Origin: Euryarchaeota archaeon UBA556
Lineage (GTDB): Archaea; Thermoplasmatota; Poseidoniia; Poseidoniales; Thalassarchaeaceae
Assembly (NCBI GenBank): GCA_002494975.1
Contig: DADI01000081.1
Span: forward strand, 1-15,965
DNA: 15,965 bases
Direction of reading: 5' to 3'
Below the pieces are notes generated by a model. The model made no database searches. It was not told the origin of the DNA and saw only the letters and a program-made list of their open reading frames with translations. Positions 1-7,536 of this stretch are shown in pieces; position 1 is the stretch's first letter; each line of letters starts with the position of its first letter. Both the position numbers and the translations under genes were made by a program.

Positions 1-516
1 CCTGCACCAGGGCCAGAAATGAAATCCACTGGTGAAGTCATGGGTAGTCATGAGAGAGCATCCGCTGCTTATCTTAAGGCAAGGTTGGCTACTGAATCCC
101 CTGTTCCTACGGAAGGTGGGGTGTATATCACCGTAAAGGATAAGGATAAAGACTCTATAATTAATCAGGCTAAATCTTTAATTGATTTAGGTTTCAAATT
201 ATATGCGACAAGAGGTACCGCTAATGTTTTGAGAGATAAAGGTGGATTAGAGGTAGAAACCTGTTATAGAATAACTGAAGGAATGACTCCCGATGCTTTA
301 GACCTAATGCGTCAAGGTAAAATCCATCTAATCATTAATACTCCTAGGAATACGGGGGGAGCCGTTCTTGATGGAAATATGATGAGGCGATTAGCTGTTG
401 AATTAAATATTCCTTTCGTTACTACAATGGCAGGTGCTAGAATGGAAGTACTTGCTATAGCCGAAGCAATGGATGGGATTCCAGAACCGAGACTTCTAGA
501 AATCGGTACGCTCTAG
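1..516 (+). CDS. carB: Carbamoyl-phosphate synthase large subunit, C-terminal fragment (5' end outside window)
   Basis: Carbamoyl-phosphate synthase makes carbamoyl phosphate from bicarbonate, ATP and glutamine-derived ammonia for pyrimidines and arginine. The frame is open from base 1, giving PAPGPEMKSTGEVMG, the conserved end of the second ATP-grasp half in CarB, so the ATG at 19 is internal and the gene begins left of the window. What remains (about 171 residues) is mainly the C-terminal MGS-like allosteric domain. It shows the ATRGTA loop and the INTP segment that line the effector (UMP/IMP) pocket in this family. The fragment ends at a TAG at 514-516. The next gene follows after 78 bp on the same strand. 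Retention of the allosteric domain suggests feedback control by nucleotides; this is family knowledge, not shown here. The family call is very secure. Confidence 0.96.
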   Translation, partial: PAPGPEMKSTGEVMGSHERASAAYLKARLATESPVPTEGGVYITVKDKDKDSIINQAKSLIDLGFKLYATRGTANVLRDKGGLEVETCYRITEGMTPDALDLMRQGKIHLIINTPRNTGGAVLDGNMMRRLAVELNIPFVTTMAGARMEVLAIAEAMDGIPEPRLLEIGTL

Positions 517-594
517 TTGTATTGTATTTAGAAAACTAATATTTCCGTTTACTTTTGCGATTTCCTTAATTACCTCGGAATTCCAAAGTCAATT

Positions 595-2613
595 ATGATG
601 TCACTTACAGAAATCCCAGGAGTGGGAGAATCTCTTGCTCAAAAACTAGTTTTAGAGATCGGATCATTAGAAGATGTAGAGCGCGCTCTCGAGGACGGAG
701 ATGTCAGTACTCTCTCGGGAATAGAGGGGATATCACCTCAAAGAGCAGTGAAACTGATTAATTCCACGAATGGTCATATTGAAGAAGTAACTACCACCGA
801 TGAGGGGCGTAAATTACACAAGGAATTAATGAGTAACATTTCAAAATCGGTTAAGACTAAAGCTGCTAAAAATCGACTTTCAATTCTTAATCCACTTACA
901 AGATCAAATTTATCTGAGATAGAATCTAGAAAATCATGGTCTGAAAACGCAATTAGGTTTGTAACTGATAGTAAAACTTCATTTGAATCTTGGACGGATG
1001 TAATTTCAGGTCTTAATTATACTAAAGAATCTACTTCCCGTATTGATAGAGTGATTGTAGTACCTGATTCCCAGTATGTAGATAAATTAGCACATATTAA
1101 TAATAAGTGTAGAATCTTAGTTCGTTCAGATGATGAGAAATGGCGCGATTATGTAGGGATTCCTAGGGTGACCTGGATAGGACCCGGTGCTCCTGAGGTT
1201 TTACCTTCCGGCTGGGTCGTTGGTAAATCTGAAGATTCATTATACAAATTAGTCCCAGAAGTACCTCTGCAGTGGTTGAAATTAAATTCTGTAAATCTGT
1301 CGATAATTTCAAATCTATCTGATCAGGTGTGGCCAATAAATATAATCGGAGAAAAAATTAGTGAATCATTAGAAGAACTAGGAGATCTCCCCCTTCTCCT
1401 TCAATCACTTGATAATGATTCAACTCGTCTTGAAAATTTAGAGAAATCACGAGATGGATTATGGGGTGAAGTAAAATCAATTGAAGCAGGAGTTAATGAC
1501 GCTATTGTATCCGGAACTTCCGAGGCTTCAATTTCATTTGGTGGTGATGAAGTACTCTCATATTATTCTGATATTAACAGTTTAGAACGTAGACTAAAAA
1601 GTACAGTCGCTGATACGATAGACTTTTCTCTTCACGATGGGATTAGGAGATTAGAAAATTATTTGCAAAATACAGGTATATCTTTACCAAGTGAAATTTT
1701 TTCTAGTGAATATCCTTGTGTAATTAACCGTGAAGCCATAGAACAAATAGAATCAGATTTAGATTCTGCTATTTTATCTGAGAGAAGTGAAGGAGAGATC
1801 GCAATAGCTAATTCGACTGTAAAGATAATGAAGCCTGCTAGGAAGGCGATATCCAAGTTTATTGAGATAGATATGTGGCTTGGAATAGGTAAATGGGCTG
1901 TGGAAAACAGGTGTAGTCTTCCAGAATTTTCTATTTCTGAGCCAGGAATATGGATGAAAGATGGTCGTCATATTCTACTTGATTGTGTTCCTGAACCGGT
2001 TACTTATGGTATAGGAGAAGTATCTCCCAGAGAGGATAGAGATAGGATTGCATTACTTTCGGGCGCTAATTCAGGTGGTAAAACTACTCTTCTTGAGACA
2101 TTGGGGTCGGTAATTCTTCTTGCACATTCAGGATTACCAGTACCTGCCTCCCATGCTTGCGTTGGCCTTTTAGATGAGTTGCATATACTTGCTAAGGTAT
2201 CTGGGACTCAATCAGCAGGTGCTTTAGAAAGAACTCTAAAGAAACTTGCAGAAGTTCTAGTTTCCAATAATCGTAAGGTCATACTAGCAGATGAGCTTGA
2301 GGCGATTACAGAACCAGGTTCTGCGTCGTTAATACTTGGTGGACTTTTGTCTGCTTCTAGTGAGAATAAAGATACTAACGTGCTTTTAGTGACACATATT
2401 GGTACTGCCATCTCTGAGGTAATGGGTGGGCATGTTAGGATAGATGGGATTGAAGCACAAGGTCTCGACGAAAACATGGATCTTATTGTAGATAGAACTC
2501 CAAAAAGAAATCACATCGCTAGATCGACGCCTGAGTTAATAGTTAGAAGACTAGCCGCAAGATCTACTGGTCTTACTTCTGAAATTTTCTCAGATTTATT
2601 AAAACGATTTTGA
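595..2613 (+). CDS. MutS-like ATPase with N-terminal helix-hairpin-helix domain
   Basis: A 672-residue DNA-binding ATPase of the MutS superfamily. Residues 1-60 hold two hairpin motifs (IPGVG at 7-11, GIEGIS at 42-47), typical of HhH DNA binding. A long, mostly helical middle follows, matching the MutS core/clamp region by position only. The C-terminal ABC-type ATPase has Walker A GANSGGKTT at 490-498, a signature-like SGTQSAGALERT from 536, Walker B ILADELEAIT with D566/E567, and a switch histidine at H601. I see no mismatch-reading Phe-x-Glu motif at the N-terminus and no Smr nuclease at the C-terminus. It is therefore neither a canonical MutS1 nor a complete MutS2, and resembles the archaeal MutS-like group that carries an HhH domain (sometimes called MutS5). 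A role in recombination or branched-DNA handling is inference. ATG at 595 or 598 could be the start. Its last 15 bp overlap the convergent lysS. Confidence 0.88.
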   Translation: MMSLTEIPGVGESLAQKLVLEIGSLEDVERALEDGDVSTLSGIEGISPQRAVKLINSTNGHIEEVTTTDEGRKLHKELMSNISKSVKTKAAKNRLSILNPLTRSNLSEIESRKSWSENAIRFVTDSKTSFESWTDVISGLNYTKESTSRIDRVIVVPDSQYVDKLAHINNKCRILVRSDDEKWRDYVGIPRVTWIGPGAPEVLPSGWVVGKSEDSLYKLVPEVPLQWLKLNSVNLSIISNLSDQVWPINIIGEKISESLEELGDLPLLLQSLDNDSTRLENLEKSRDGLWGEVKSIEAGVNDAIVSGTSEASISFGGDEVLSYYSDINSLERRLKSTVADTIDFSLHDGIRRLENYLQNTGISLPSEIFSSEYPCVINREAIEQIESDLDSAILSERSEGEIAIANSTVKIMKPARKAISKFIEIDMWLGIGKWAVENRCSLPEFSISEPGIWMKDGRHILLDCVPEPVTYGIGEVSPREDRDRIALLSGANSGGKTTLLETLGSVILLAHSGLPVPASHACVGLLDELHILAKVSGTQSAGALERTLKKLAEVLVSNNRKVILADELEAITEPGSASLILGGLLSASSENKDTNVLLVTHIGTAISEVMGGHVRIDGIEAQGLDENMDLIVDRTPKRNHIARSTPELIVRRLAARSTGLTSEIFSDLLKRF

Positions 2614-4173
2614 GAATATCTGAATGGTCTCTTCCTTTCCTAACTCAGTAATTATTGAAGCGATTCTTGGCCCGTAATCTCGGCCTATTATCAATAGATA
2701 AAGCGCCACGTAGCCTTCTCTTGGATTAATTTCTAATTCCTTAGTAGTATCCCTTATTAGTTGACTTATTTGACTCTCGCTCCATACGCAATTTTCTAAT
2801 TTAGTAAGTAAGCTTAACAGAAATATTCTTTGTTCCTTTGTGATTTTTTCTTTATTTTCATCGTTCATTTTCTCTTGAATCTTGATTCTTGCATTTTCAG
2901 GGAAGTGAGCTCCTTCTATCCAATTTCTCATTCTTGATAATCTTCCAATTAATGCTAAGTTCGGTTCACCGTTTATGTGCTTACTTTTATTCAGAGAATC
3001 CCAAATGTCCTGGTCATTTGATTTTATTTGAGCTAACATTGCTAAATGGCGAAAAGAGACTCCTGCGATAGATTTTGAGGGGTCATCTCCTCTATTCACC
3101 TGACTAAGTCTCAGAGATCCAAGAATAGTATCTCTGGCTACCATTTTCTTTTTATTCAGATTATCTCCAGAAGGTGGATTAGATACTAATCTTTCATATT
3201 CATCTGCAGTTTCAAAAAGCGACGGTCCAGTGTCAAAATCGATATGTTTTTTCACCTTAGTTCTAGCAATTATATATCTTAATATCTCTGGTGGGACAAG
3301 ATTTAATGCCTCTATAGGGCCAATGGTATTGCCACTAGAACTTGACATAGGTCCACTTCCTTTCAGTTGTATCCATTCATAGACCATTTTCCCAGGAGGC
3401 TTGCTCCCTAATAGTTCACAAATTGGTATTCCTGTATCGAAACTCCCTCCAGATGCTCCGTGATCCTTACCTGCCGGTTCACACGTTATCCCATGTATAC
3501 CCCATCTTGCAGCCCAATCAACTCTCCAAGGCATTTTTCCATCTGCCTTTCTAATATCTGACCTCCCCTCAACTCCATGCCGATCTATCCAAGATACGTA
3601 TGGTATTTCATAACCTGTTACTTTAACTCCATCCATGCTGCCATCGCTACCTATTGGGTTGTAAGGAAACCATTCTTCTGGCAATTCTCTACCAGATATA
3701 TTTTCAATTATTTCATGGATTTTATCTTTGTTTTGGATGGCTAAATCTATTTTTGTAGCGAAATCTCCACTATCATAAGTTTCGTGATTCATTACGACTT
3801 TAGGATGAACACCAATTTCTTTTAGAGCTTCTAAGAACGGTTGAAGGAAGTGATTTGCATAATTTCCGCCTTCATGATTGGGGGTTCCATCAGGATTGGG
3901 TGCAGGAATATTCACAAGAGGGTATCCTATGTATTCTTGATATTCTTCTGAAAGAAAACCATAAACTCTCCTTAATGGGTCCATTGAATCTACAATAAAG
4001 ATATATTCTGAATCAATTTCTGCATCTAAGCACGCTCTATGTATCATTTCAGCGGTTAATATTTCTCTAAGGTGGCCTATGTGAAATTCTCCAGAAGGCG
4101 TGATGCCTGACGCAATAACTTGTGAGTCATATTGTTTTGAAAGCCGCATTGCGGTATGATCAGCCCAGTGCAT
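2599..4173 (-). CDS. lysS: Lysyl-tRNA synthetase, class I (archaeal type)
   Basis: Charges tRNA-Lys with lysine in the cytoplasm, using the class I Rossmann fold found in most archaea and a few bacteria. The 524-residue length is normal. The nucleotide-binding signature ASGITPSGEFHIGH ends in HIGH at 31-34. The KMSKS-equivalent loop reads GPMSSSSGN, with M at 276, so the lysines of the textbook motif are missing and only the serine-rich core remains. The C-terminal half is helical, as expected for the class I LysRS anticodon-binding region. It is the last gene of the dut, gfcR-like, lysS run and starts 9 bp after the gfcR stop. The TGA of that stop is part of a TGAGG ribosome-binding sequence (4181-4185). 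The 3' end overlaps the convergent MutS-like gene by 15 bp. The symbol lysK is also used for this class. Confidence 0.95.
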   Translation of the reverse strand: MHWADHTAMRLSKQYDSQVIASGITPSGEFHIGHLREILTAEMIHRACLDAEIDSEYIFIVDSMDPLRRVYGFLSEEYQEYIGYPLVNIPAPNPDGTPNHEGGNYANHFLQPFLEALKEIGVHPKVVMNHETYDSGDFATKIDLAIQNKDKIHEIIENISGRELPEEWFPYNPIGSDGSMDGVKVTGYEIPYVSWIDRHGVEGRSDIRKADGKMPWRVDWAARWGIHGITCEPAGKDHGASGGSFDTGIPICELLGSKPPGKMVYEWIQLKGSGPMSSSSGNTIGPIEALNLVPPEILRYIIARTKVKKHIDFDTGPSLFETADEYERLVSNPPSGDNLNKKKMVARDTILGSLRLSQVNRGDDPSKSIAGVSFRHLAMLAQIKSNDQDIWDSLNKSKHINGEPNLALIGRLSRMRNWIEGAHFPENARIKIQEKMNDENKEKITKEQRIFLLSLLTKLENCVWSESQISQLIRDTTKELEINPREGYVALYLLIIGRDYGPRIASIITELGKEETIQIFSKSF

Positions 4174-4180
4174 TTTTCTG

Positions 4181-4185
4181 CCTCA
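4181..4185 (-). promoter_or_regulatory. Shine-Dalgarno of lysS, sharing the gfcR stop codon
   Basis: On the minus strand the gfcR-like stop TGA runs on into GG, giving TGAGG seven bases before the lysS ATG (4173). Re-use of the stop codon inside the ribosome-binding site suggests coupled translation of the two genes. Confidence 0.6.
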
Positions 4186-4776
4186 AACAGTTACTACTCT
4201 AACTAATCCTCTTAGAGGGACTCCTTCAAGAGCATTTACTTCAGATTTATTTGCTAAAACTAAACAGAGCCTAACATCAGCACCAGCTTTTCTTAGATTA
4301 TTGATTGTTTTCTTTAATGTTGTCCCGGAAGATACCACATCATCAACTACAACAACCATTTTTCCTGAAACATTAGCAAAAATTTCTGAAATGTGCGCTC
4401 CTTCTTCTTCACTTATAGAACGGCTCACCGCCAAATCTAAATCTAATTGTCCTGCAATAGCCTGAGCGAAAGGTATACCATTGATGCTGATGCCAACAAT
4501 AGTATCCACCTCGTCACCAATTTCTTCTTCGATAATATCTGCAAAAATATAGGATATAGCTTCTATTCTACTGGCCTTAACTGCTACAGATCTCCAACCT
4601 ACTTGGACATCAGTAGGTCTATCTTCAGAAACTACATTATTAGAATATTTTTCAGTAGATAACCATTGAATTGTAGTTTGAGAAAGTGATAACTCATCTG
4701 CTATTTGTTGTGTGTTCAAACCGTTACTACGGTATTGCTGTACTTTGGCACGAAGTTCGTCTACGCTTAGTGGCAT
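4183..4776 (-). CDS. gfcR: GfcR-like transcriptional regulator: HTH plus phosphoribosyltransferase domain
   Basis: A 197-residue protein of the archaeal 'orotate phosphoribosyltransferase-like' family. An N-terminal helix-turn-helix lies at about 20-39 (QQIADELSLSQTTIQ). A type I phosphoribosyltransferase domain follows, with the PRPP-binding loop VVVVDDVVSSGTT at 141-153 (acidic pair D145/D146). In haloarchaea the named member, GfcR, controls glycolytic genes, with the PRTase fold thought to sense a metabolite. Whether this copy controls sugar or nucleotide genes cannot be told from sequence. The neighbours dut (upstream, 85-bp gap) and lysS (9 bp downstream) lean towards nucleotide or translation genes. 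The 85-bp upstream gap is very AT-rich and holds a tandem 9-bp repeat that could be an operator. The family call is firm, the symbol moderately so. Confidence 0.87.
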   Translation of the reverse strand: MPLSVDELRAKVQQYRSNGLNTQQIADELSLSQTTIQWLSTEKYSNNVVSEDRPTDVQVGWRSVAVKASRIEAISYIFADIIEEEIGDEVDTIVGISINGIPFAQAIAGQLDLDLAVSRSISEEEGAHISEIFANVSGKMVVVVDDVVSSGTTLKKTINNLRKAGADVRLCLVLANKSEVNALEGVPLRGLVRVVTV

Positions 4777-4820
4777 CGTTTTGTCCTAGAATCCGCCCTG
4801 TATCAAGCCATCGGAAACAA

Positions 4821-4838
4821 ATTATCTATATTATCTAT
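4821..4838. repeat. Tandem 9-bp repeat upstream of gfcR-like gene
   Basis: ATTATCTAT occurs twice head to tail (4821-4829 and 4830-4838), 45-62 bp upstream of the gfcR-like ATG, inside the 85-bp gap 4777-4861. On the minus strand an AT-rich stretch reading TTTATAAC (about 4849-4856) lies just upstream of the pair and could serve as a TATA element. A regulator-binding site at this place is inference. Chance repetition in AT-rich DNA is possible. Confidence 0.4.
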
Positions 4839-4861
4839 ATTTTTCAGTTATAAAATTATAA

Positions 4862-5335
4862 TTAAAACCTTCCAGTTGAACCAAAACCACCCTCTCCTCT
4901 CTCTGTTTCGCCAAGATTCTCAATATCTACTTCTTTGAATTGTGATTTTGGGATTGGTGTTATTAAAAGTTGTGCGATTCGCTCATTTTTCTGAATTTTA
5001 TATGAATCTCCTTCTCCTATCCATGTCATTAAAACAAATAATTCTCCCCTATAGTCTGCATCGATAGTTCCTATGCTATGTGGAAGAATTAATCCTTTTT
5101 TGCCTAGCGATGAACGAGCTCGAACTTGCCCTTCGTATCCTTCAGGAATTGCTACATGCAGGCCGGTTCTAACCATGGTACTGCTTCTATGCCTGACTAT
5201 TGTATCCTCAAGTGAATATAAATCCCAGCCCGCTGCATGGATACTTCCTTTTGTAGGTAGTAAAGCATCATCATGAGTTCTTGCAACTTTGACTTCTACG
5301 GCTTCATCCATAGTATTCGCTGTGCTAGTCGGCAT
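4862..5335 (-). CDS. dut: dUTP diphosphatase (trimeric dUTPase)
   Basis: Hydrolyses dUTP to dUMP and pyrophosphate, keeping uracil out of DNA and feeding dTMP synthesis. All five motifs of the homotrimeric family are present in the 157 residues: motif 1 HAAGWDLYS (33-41), motif 2 RARSSLGKKG (72-81), motif 3 IGTIDADYRGE (88-98, with the catalytic-type D92), motif 4 ERIAQLLI, and the flexible C-terminal arm RGEGGFGSTG (146-155). ATG at 5335 is used; a second in-frame ATG at residue 9 would also leave every motif intact, so the first residues are uncertain. It heads the minus-strand run leading to the gfcR-like gene and lysS, and is divergent from aIF2-beta across 66 bp in which I find no clear TATA box. 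Confidence 0.96.
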   Translation of the reverse strand: MPTSTANTMDEAVEVKVARTHDDALLPTKGSIHAAGWDLYSLEDTIVRHRSSTMVRTGLHVAIPEGYEGQVRARSSLGKKGLILPHSIGTIDADYRGELFVLMTWIGEGDSYKIQKNERIAQLLITPIPKSQFKEVDIENLGETERGEGGFGSTGRF

Positions 5336-5401
5336 TTTACGCTTATCTCTCCGTGATTTTCAGTCGGTGGGGTGAAAAAGGGGACTCTTCTCGGCTAGTC
5401 A

Positions 5402-5812
5402 ATGGTTGAGTTCGAGTATGAGTCTTTGTTAGAGCGCGCTCGTGAGCGTATTCCAAAAAATATCAGTGAGAGATCACGATGGACAATGCCTGAACCAGAA
5501 ATTTTAATTGAAGGTAATCAGACTATCTTACGTAATTTCGCCCCTATTGTAGACGCTATGGACCGTGATGCAAATCACGTATACCAATTTTTAATCAATG
5601 AACTTGGTACGTCTGGTACGAGAGAGCAAGTTAGAGTGTTGTTCAAAGGAAGAGTTCCTCCTAAAAGAATTAAAGAAAAGATAGTATCTTATGTCAAATC
5701 ATATATTTTGTGCGGTCAATGCAAAGCACCGGATACACGTTTTATCAAAGAAGATCGTACTACTTTGCTAAAATGTCAGGCTTGTGGTGCAACTCGACCA
5801 GTTAAACTATGA
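5402..5812 (+). CDS. Translation initiation factor 2 subunit beta (aIF2-beta)
   Basis: One of three subunits of archaeal IF2, which brings initiator Met-tRNA to the small ribosomal subunit. The 136-residue length is normal for the archaeal protein, which lacks the long N-terminus of eukaryotic eIF2-beta. An N-terminal helix (1-17) that contacts the gamma subunit is followed by the central alpha/beta domain. The C-terminal zinc ribbon has ligands C104/C107 and C125/C128. The ATG at 5402 has no Shine-Dalgarno sequence, consistent with a leaderless or short-leader transcript from the divergent region shared with dut. A 39-bp gap separates it from the next plus-strand gene. Confidence 0.95.
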   Translation: MVEFEYESLLERARERIPKNISERSRWTMPEPEILIEGNQTILRNFAPIVDAMDRDANHVYQFLINELGTSGTREQVRVLFKGRVPPKRIKEKIVSYVKSYILCGQCKAPDTRFIKEDRTTLLKCQACGATRPVKL

Positions 5813-5851
5813 GTGATCTCGCAGGGACAATTCTCTTAACCAAATCACTTA

Positions 5852-6163
5852 ATGGTTAACTATGATAGTTCGGGTATGGAGCGTCCTAAAAGAAGAAAAA
5901 CTGACTTAACAGAAAAACAAATCGAGGGATGGAAAAATTTCTTAGATTTAGCAATGGCAAATGGTTGTGAAAGAACAACTTTAGCAGAAGATTCGGAAAG
6001 AATAATTGCAGTTTCATACTGGCCTAATCAAGAATCTCTAGATTCAGTAATTAACTCTGATGCTTACGAAGAAGTAGGTGCCAAAGTACAAGCGGCTTGG
6101 GGAGATCAAATGATTCCTAATCATGAAATGACTTTCAATGGATCAATTGTTGCTGACTCTTGA
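5852..6163 (+). CDS. Small protein of unknown function, possible dimeric alpha/beta-barrel fold
   Basis: A 103-residue soluble protein with no signal peptide or membrane segment. I do not recognise it with certainty. The stretch RIIAVSYWPNQESLDSVINS, followed by an amphipathic helix and a closing strand, loosely resembles the end of antibiotic-biosynthesis-monooxygenase-like (ABM/DABB) domains, where a Trp follows a central strand and a helix is centred on a Tyr. That resemblance is weak. The N-terminus is basic (RPKRRK near residue 11). ATG at 5852 or the in-frame ATG at 5876 could be the start; the second would drop eight unremarkable residues. It follows aIF2-beta on the same strand and ends 6 bp before the stop of the convergent MDR oxidoreductase. 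Codon use resembles its neighbours, so a real gene is likely. Confidence 0.7.
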   Translation: MVNYDSSGMERPKRRKTDLTEKQIEGWKNFLDLAMANGCERTTLAEDSERIIAVSYWPNQESLDSVINSDAYEEVGAKVQAAWGDQMIPNHEMTFNGSIVADS

Positions 6164-6169
6164 TATCTG

Positions 6170-7192
6170 TCATTTCGGTGAAAAATCTAGAAGAACTTTT
6201 CCTTTATTCTTCCGATTATGGATATGTCTTTGTGCATCTGCAACTTCCTCGAATCTCCAAATCGAATCAATAATAGGGTCTATTTTTCCCTGCTCCATTA
6301 GTGTCCCTAAATCTGAAAGATGATTCTCGAAAATTGTGCTATCATCCATTCTTCCCATATGTACTCCGAAAACAGCTTTGTTTGAATTCATCATCTCCAA
6401 TGGGTTAAATTTAGGAGTATTTATCCACATTTTTAATGCAGCGACCATCGATCTTTTTTCTTTAGGAACCGCCGATGATGCACCGAAACAATGTAGTTTC
6501 CCTCCGTTTCTTAATGCGATATATGACCTCATTAGATGTTTTCCTGCAACTGGATCGATAGCTTGGTGTACCCCTTTTCCTTCAGTGAGTGTTTTACATA
6601 TCTCTACAAAATCTTCTTTGTCGCGATTAATGAAATGCATTCCTAATGATTCTACGAATTCTTTTTTATGTTCTGAAGCGGTTCCAATAATTAGTCCCGC
6701 TCCAAATGCTTTACAAATCTGAGCAGCAGCAGTTCCAACACCTCCTGCTGCATGATGGATTAATATCGAATCTCCTTCCTTCAGTCCACCTAGATGAACT
6801 AGCATATGGTATGCAGTTCCATAGGTTACTGGCATAGCTGCTGCTTGATCAAAACTAACACTATCTGGAATAGGCACAATTCGATTTGATTCTACCAGAA
6901 CTTCTTCTGAATAACCCCCGAAACCAGTCATTGCTATCACTCTTTGACCCTTTTTCAACCAATATACATTTTCTCCTAGTTCGATAATTTCTCCAGATAT
7001 TTCATAACCAGGAGTGAAAGGAAAATCAGGATTTGAGCCATACAAGCCTTGTCTCATCATTAAATCTGCAAAATTTATTCCTGCTCTGTGAACTCTAACT
7101 TTAACTTGATCTTTCGTTGGAGTTTCTAATTTACTCTCTATTATTTGTATTGATTCCGGCCCACCTATTTTTGGATATATCACCTTTTTCAT
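6170..7192 (-). CDS. NADPH-dependent quinone oxidoreductase-like protein, MDR superfamily (VAT1-like)
   Basis: A 340-residue medium-chain dehydrogenase/reductase without the catalytic zinc ligands. The N-terminal GroES-like domain carries AGINFADLMMRQGLY and the PFTPGYEISGEI segment. The Rossmann domain has the nucleotide motif HHAAGGVGTAAAQ (146-158). The C-terminal signature FNPLEMMNSNKAVFGVHMGR closely recalls the VAT1 branch of zeta-crystallin-like quinone reductases, so NADPH-linked reduction of a quinone or enone is the likely chemistry. The substrate is unknown. It is the last gene of a four-gene minus-strand operon behind a [2Fe-2S] ferredoxin (19-bp gap). A GGTGA ribosome-binding sequence (7199-7203) sits six bases before the ATG. 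Confidence 0.9.
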   Translation of the reverse strand: MKKVIYPKIGGPESIQIIESKLETPTKDQVKVRVHRAGINFADLMMRQGLYGSNPDFPFTPGYEISGEIIELGENVYWLKKGQRVIAMTGFGGYSEEVLVESNRIVPIPDSVSFDQAAAMPVTYGTAYHMLVHLGGLKEGDSILIHHAAGGVGTAAAQICKAFGAGLIIGTASEHKKEFVESLGMHFINRDKEDFVEICKTLTEGKGVHQAIDPVAGKHLMRSYIALRNGGKLHCFGASSAVPKEKRSMVAALKMWINTPKFNPLEMMNSNKAVFGVHMGRMDDSTIFENHLSDLGTLMEQGKIDPIIDSIWRFEEVADAQRHIHNRKNKGKVLLDFSPK

Positions 7193-7211
7193 ATTTATTC
7201 ACCATTTTAAA

Positions 7212-7523
7212 TTATTCTAACATCAAGTAATCCGAAGCGATTTCCCCCCCAAGAATATGATTAGAAACCTCAATAATCGCTTTTTCATCATCAGGAATGG
7301 TATACCAAACACCTTCTGGATAAATGACACAAGCAACACCTTTCTCACAATTCCCTAGGCATCCAGATTTATTGACTCGTATATCTCCAATTCCAGATTT
7401 TTTTGTAATTCTTTTAATTTTAGTCATTATTTCTAGAGAATTTTTTGATGAGCAACATCCTTTTGGATTATCCGAATTCCTTTCATTCACACATATGAAT
7501 ATGTGCTTCTGAATCTTAACCAT
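7212..7523 (-). CDS. Thioredoxin-like [2Fe-2S] ferredoxin
   Basis: A 103-residue electron carrier of the thioredoxin-fold ferredoxin type (the fold of NuoE C-terminal domains and Shethna/Aquifex Fd4 proteins). The likely cluster ligands are C11, one of C23/C24, C55 and C59, in the contexts HIFICVN, KGCCSS and SGCLGNCEKG. The tail VIYPEGVWY is characteristic of this family. A further cysteine at C65 follows. It lies between the pterin dehydratase gene (10-bp gap) and the MDR oxidoreductase gene (19-bp gap) and is almost certainly co-transcribed with both. The partner reductase is not visible; the adjacent MDR protein is a candidate only by position, since MDR enzymes have no flavin for one-electron transfer. 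Confidence 0.88.
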   Translation of the reverse strand: MVKIQKHIFICVNERNSDNPKGCCSSKNSLEIMTKIKRITKKSGIGDIRVNKSGCLGNCEKGVACVIYPEGVWYTIPDDEKAIIEVSNHILGGEIASDYLMLE

Positions 7524-7530
7524 TTAATTA

Positions 7531-7536
7531 ACCTCA
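7531..7536 (-). promoter_or_regulatory. Shine-Dalgarno of the ferredoxin gene, sharing the upstream stop
   Basis: The stop TGA of the pterin dehydratase gene continues as GGT, giving TGAGGT seven bases before the ferredoxin ATG (7523). This is the same arrangement as at lysS and argS. Confidence 0.6.

Noticed and set aside
1659..2477. Minus-strand open frames of 65-89 codons inside the MutS-like gene
   Set aside because: They lie wholly within a long gene with clear ATPase motifs and show no family features or ribosome-binding sites.
5809..5859. 16-codon frame overlapping the aIF2-beta stop (ATGA)
   Set aside because: Too short, no recognisable motif and it runs into the start of the next gene.
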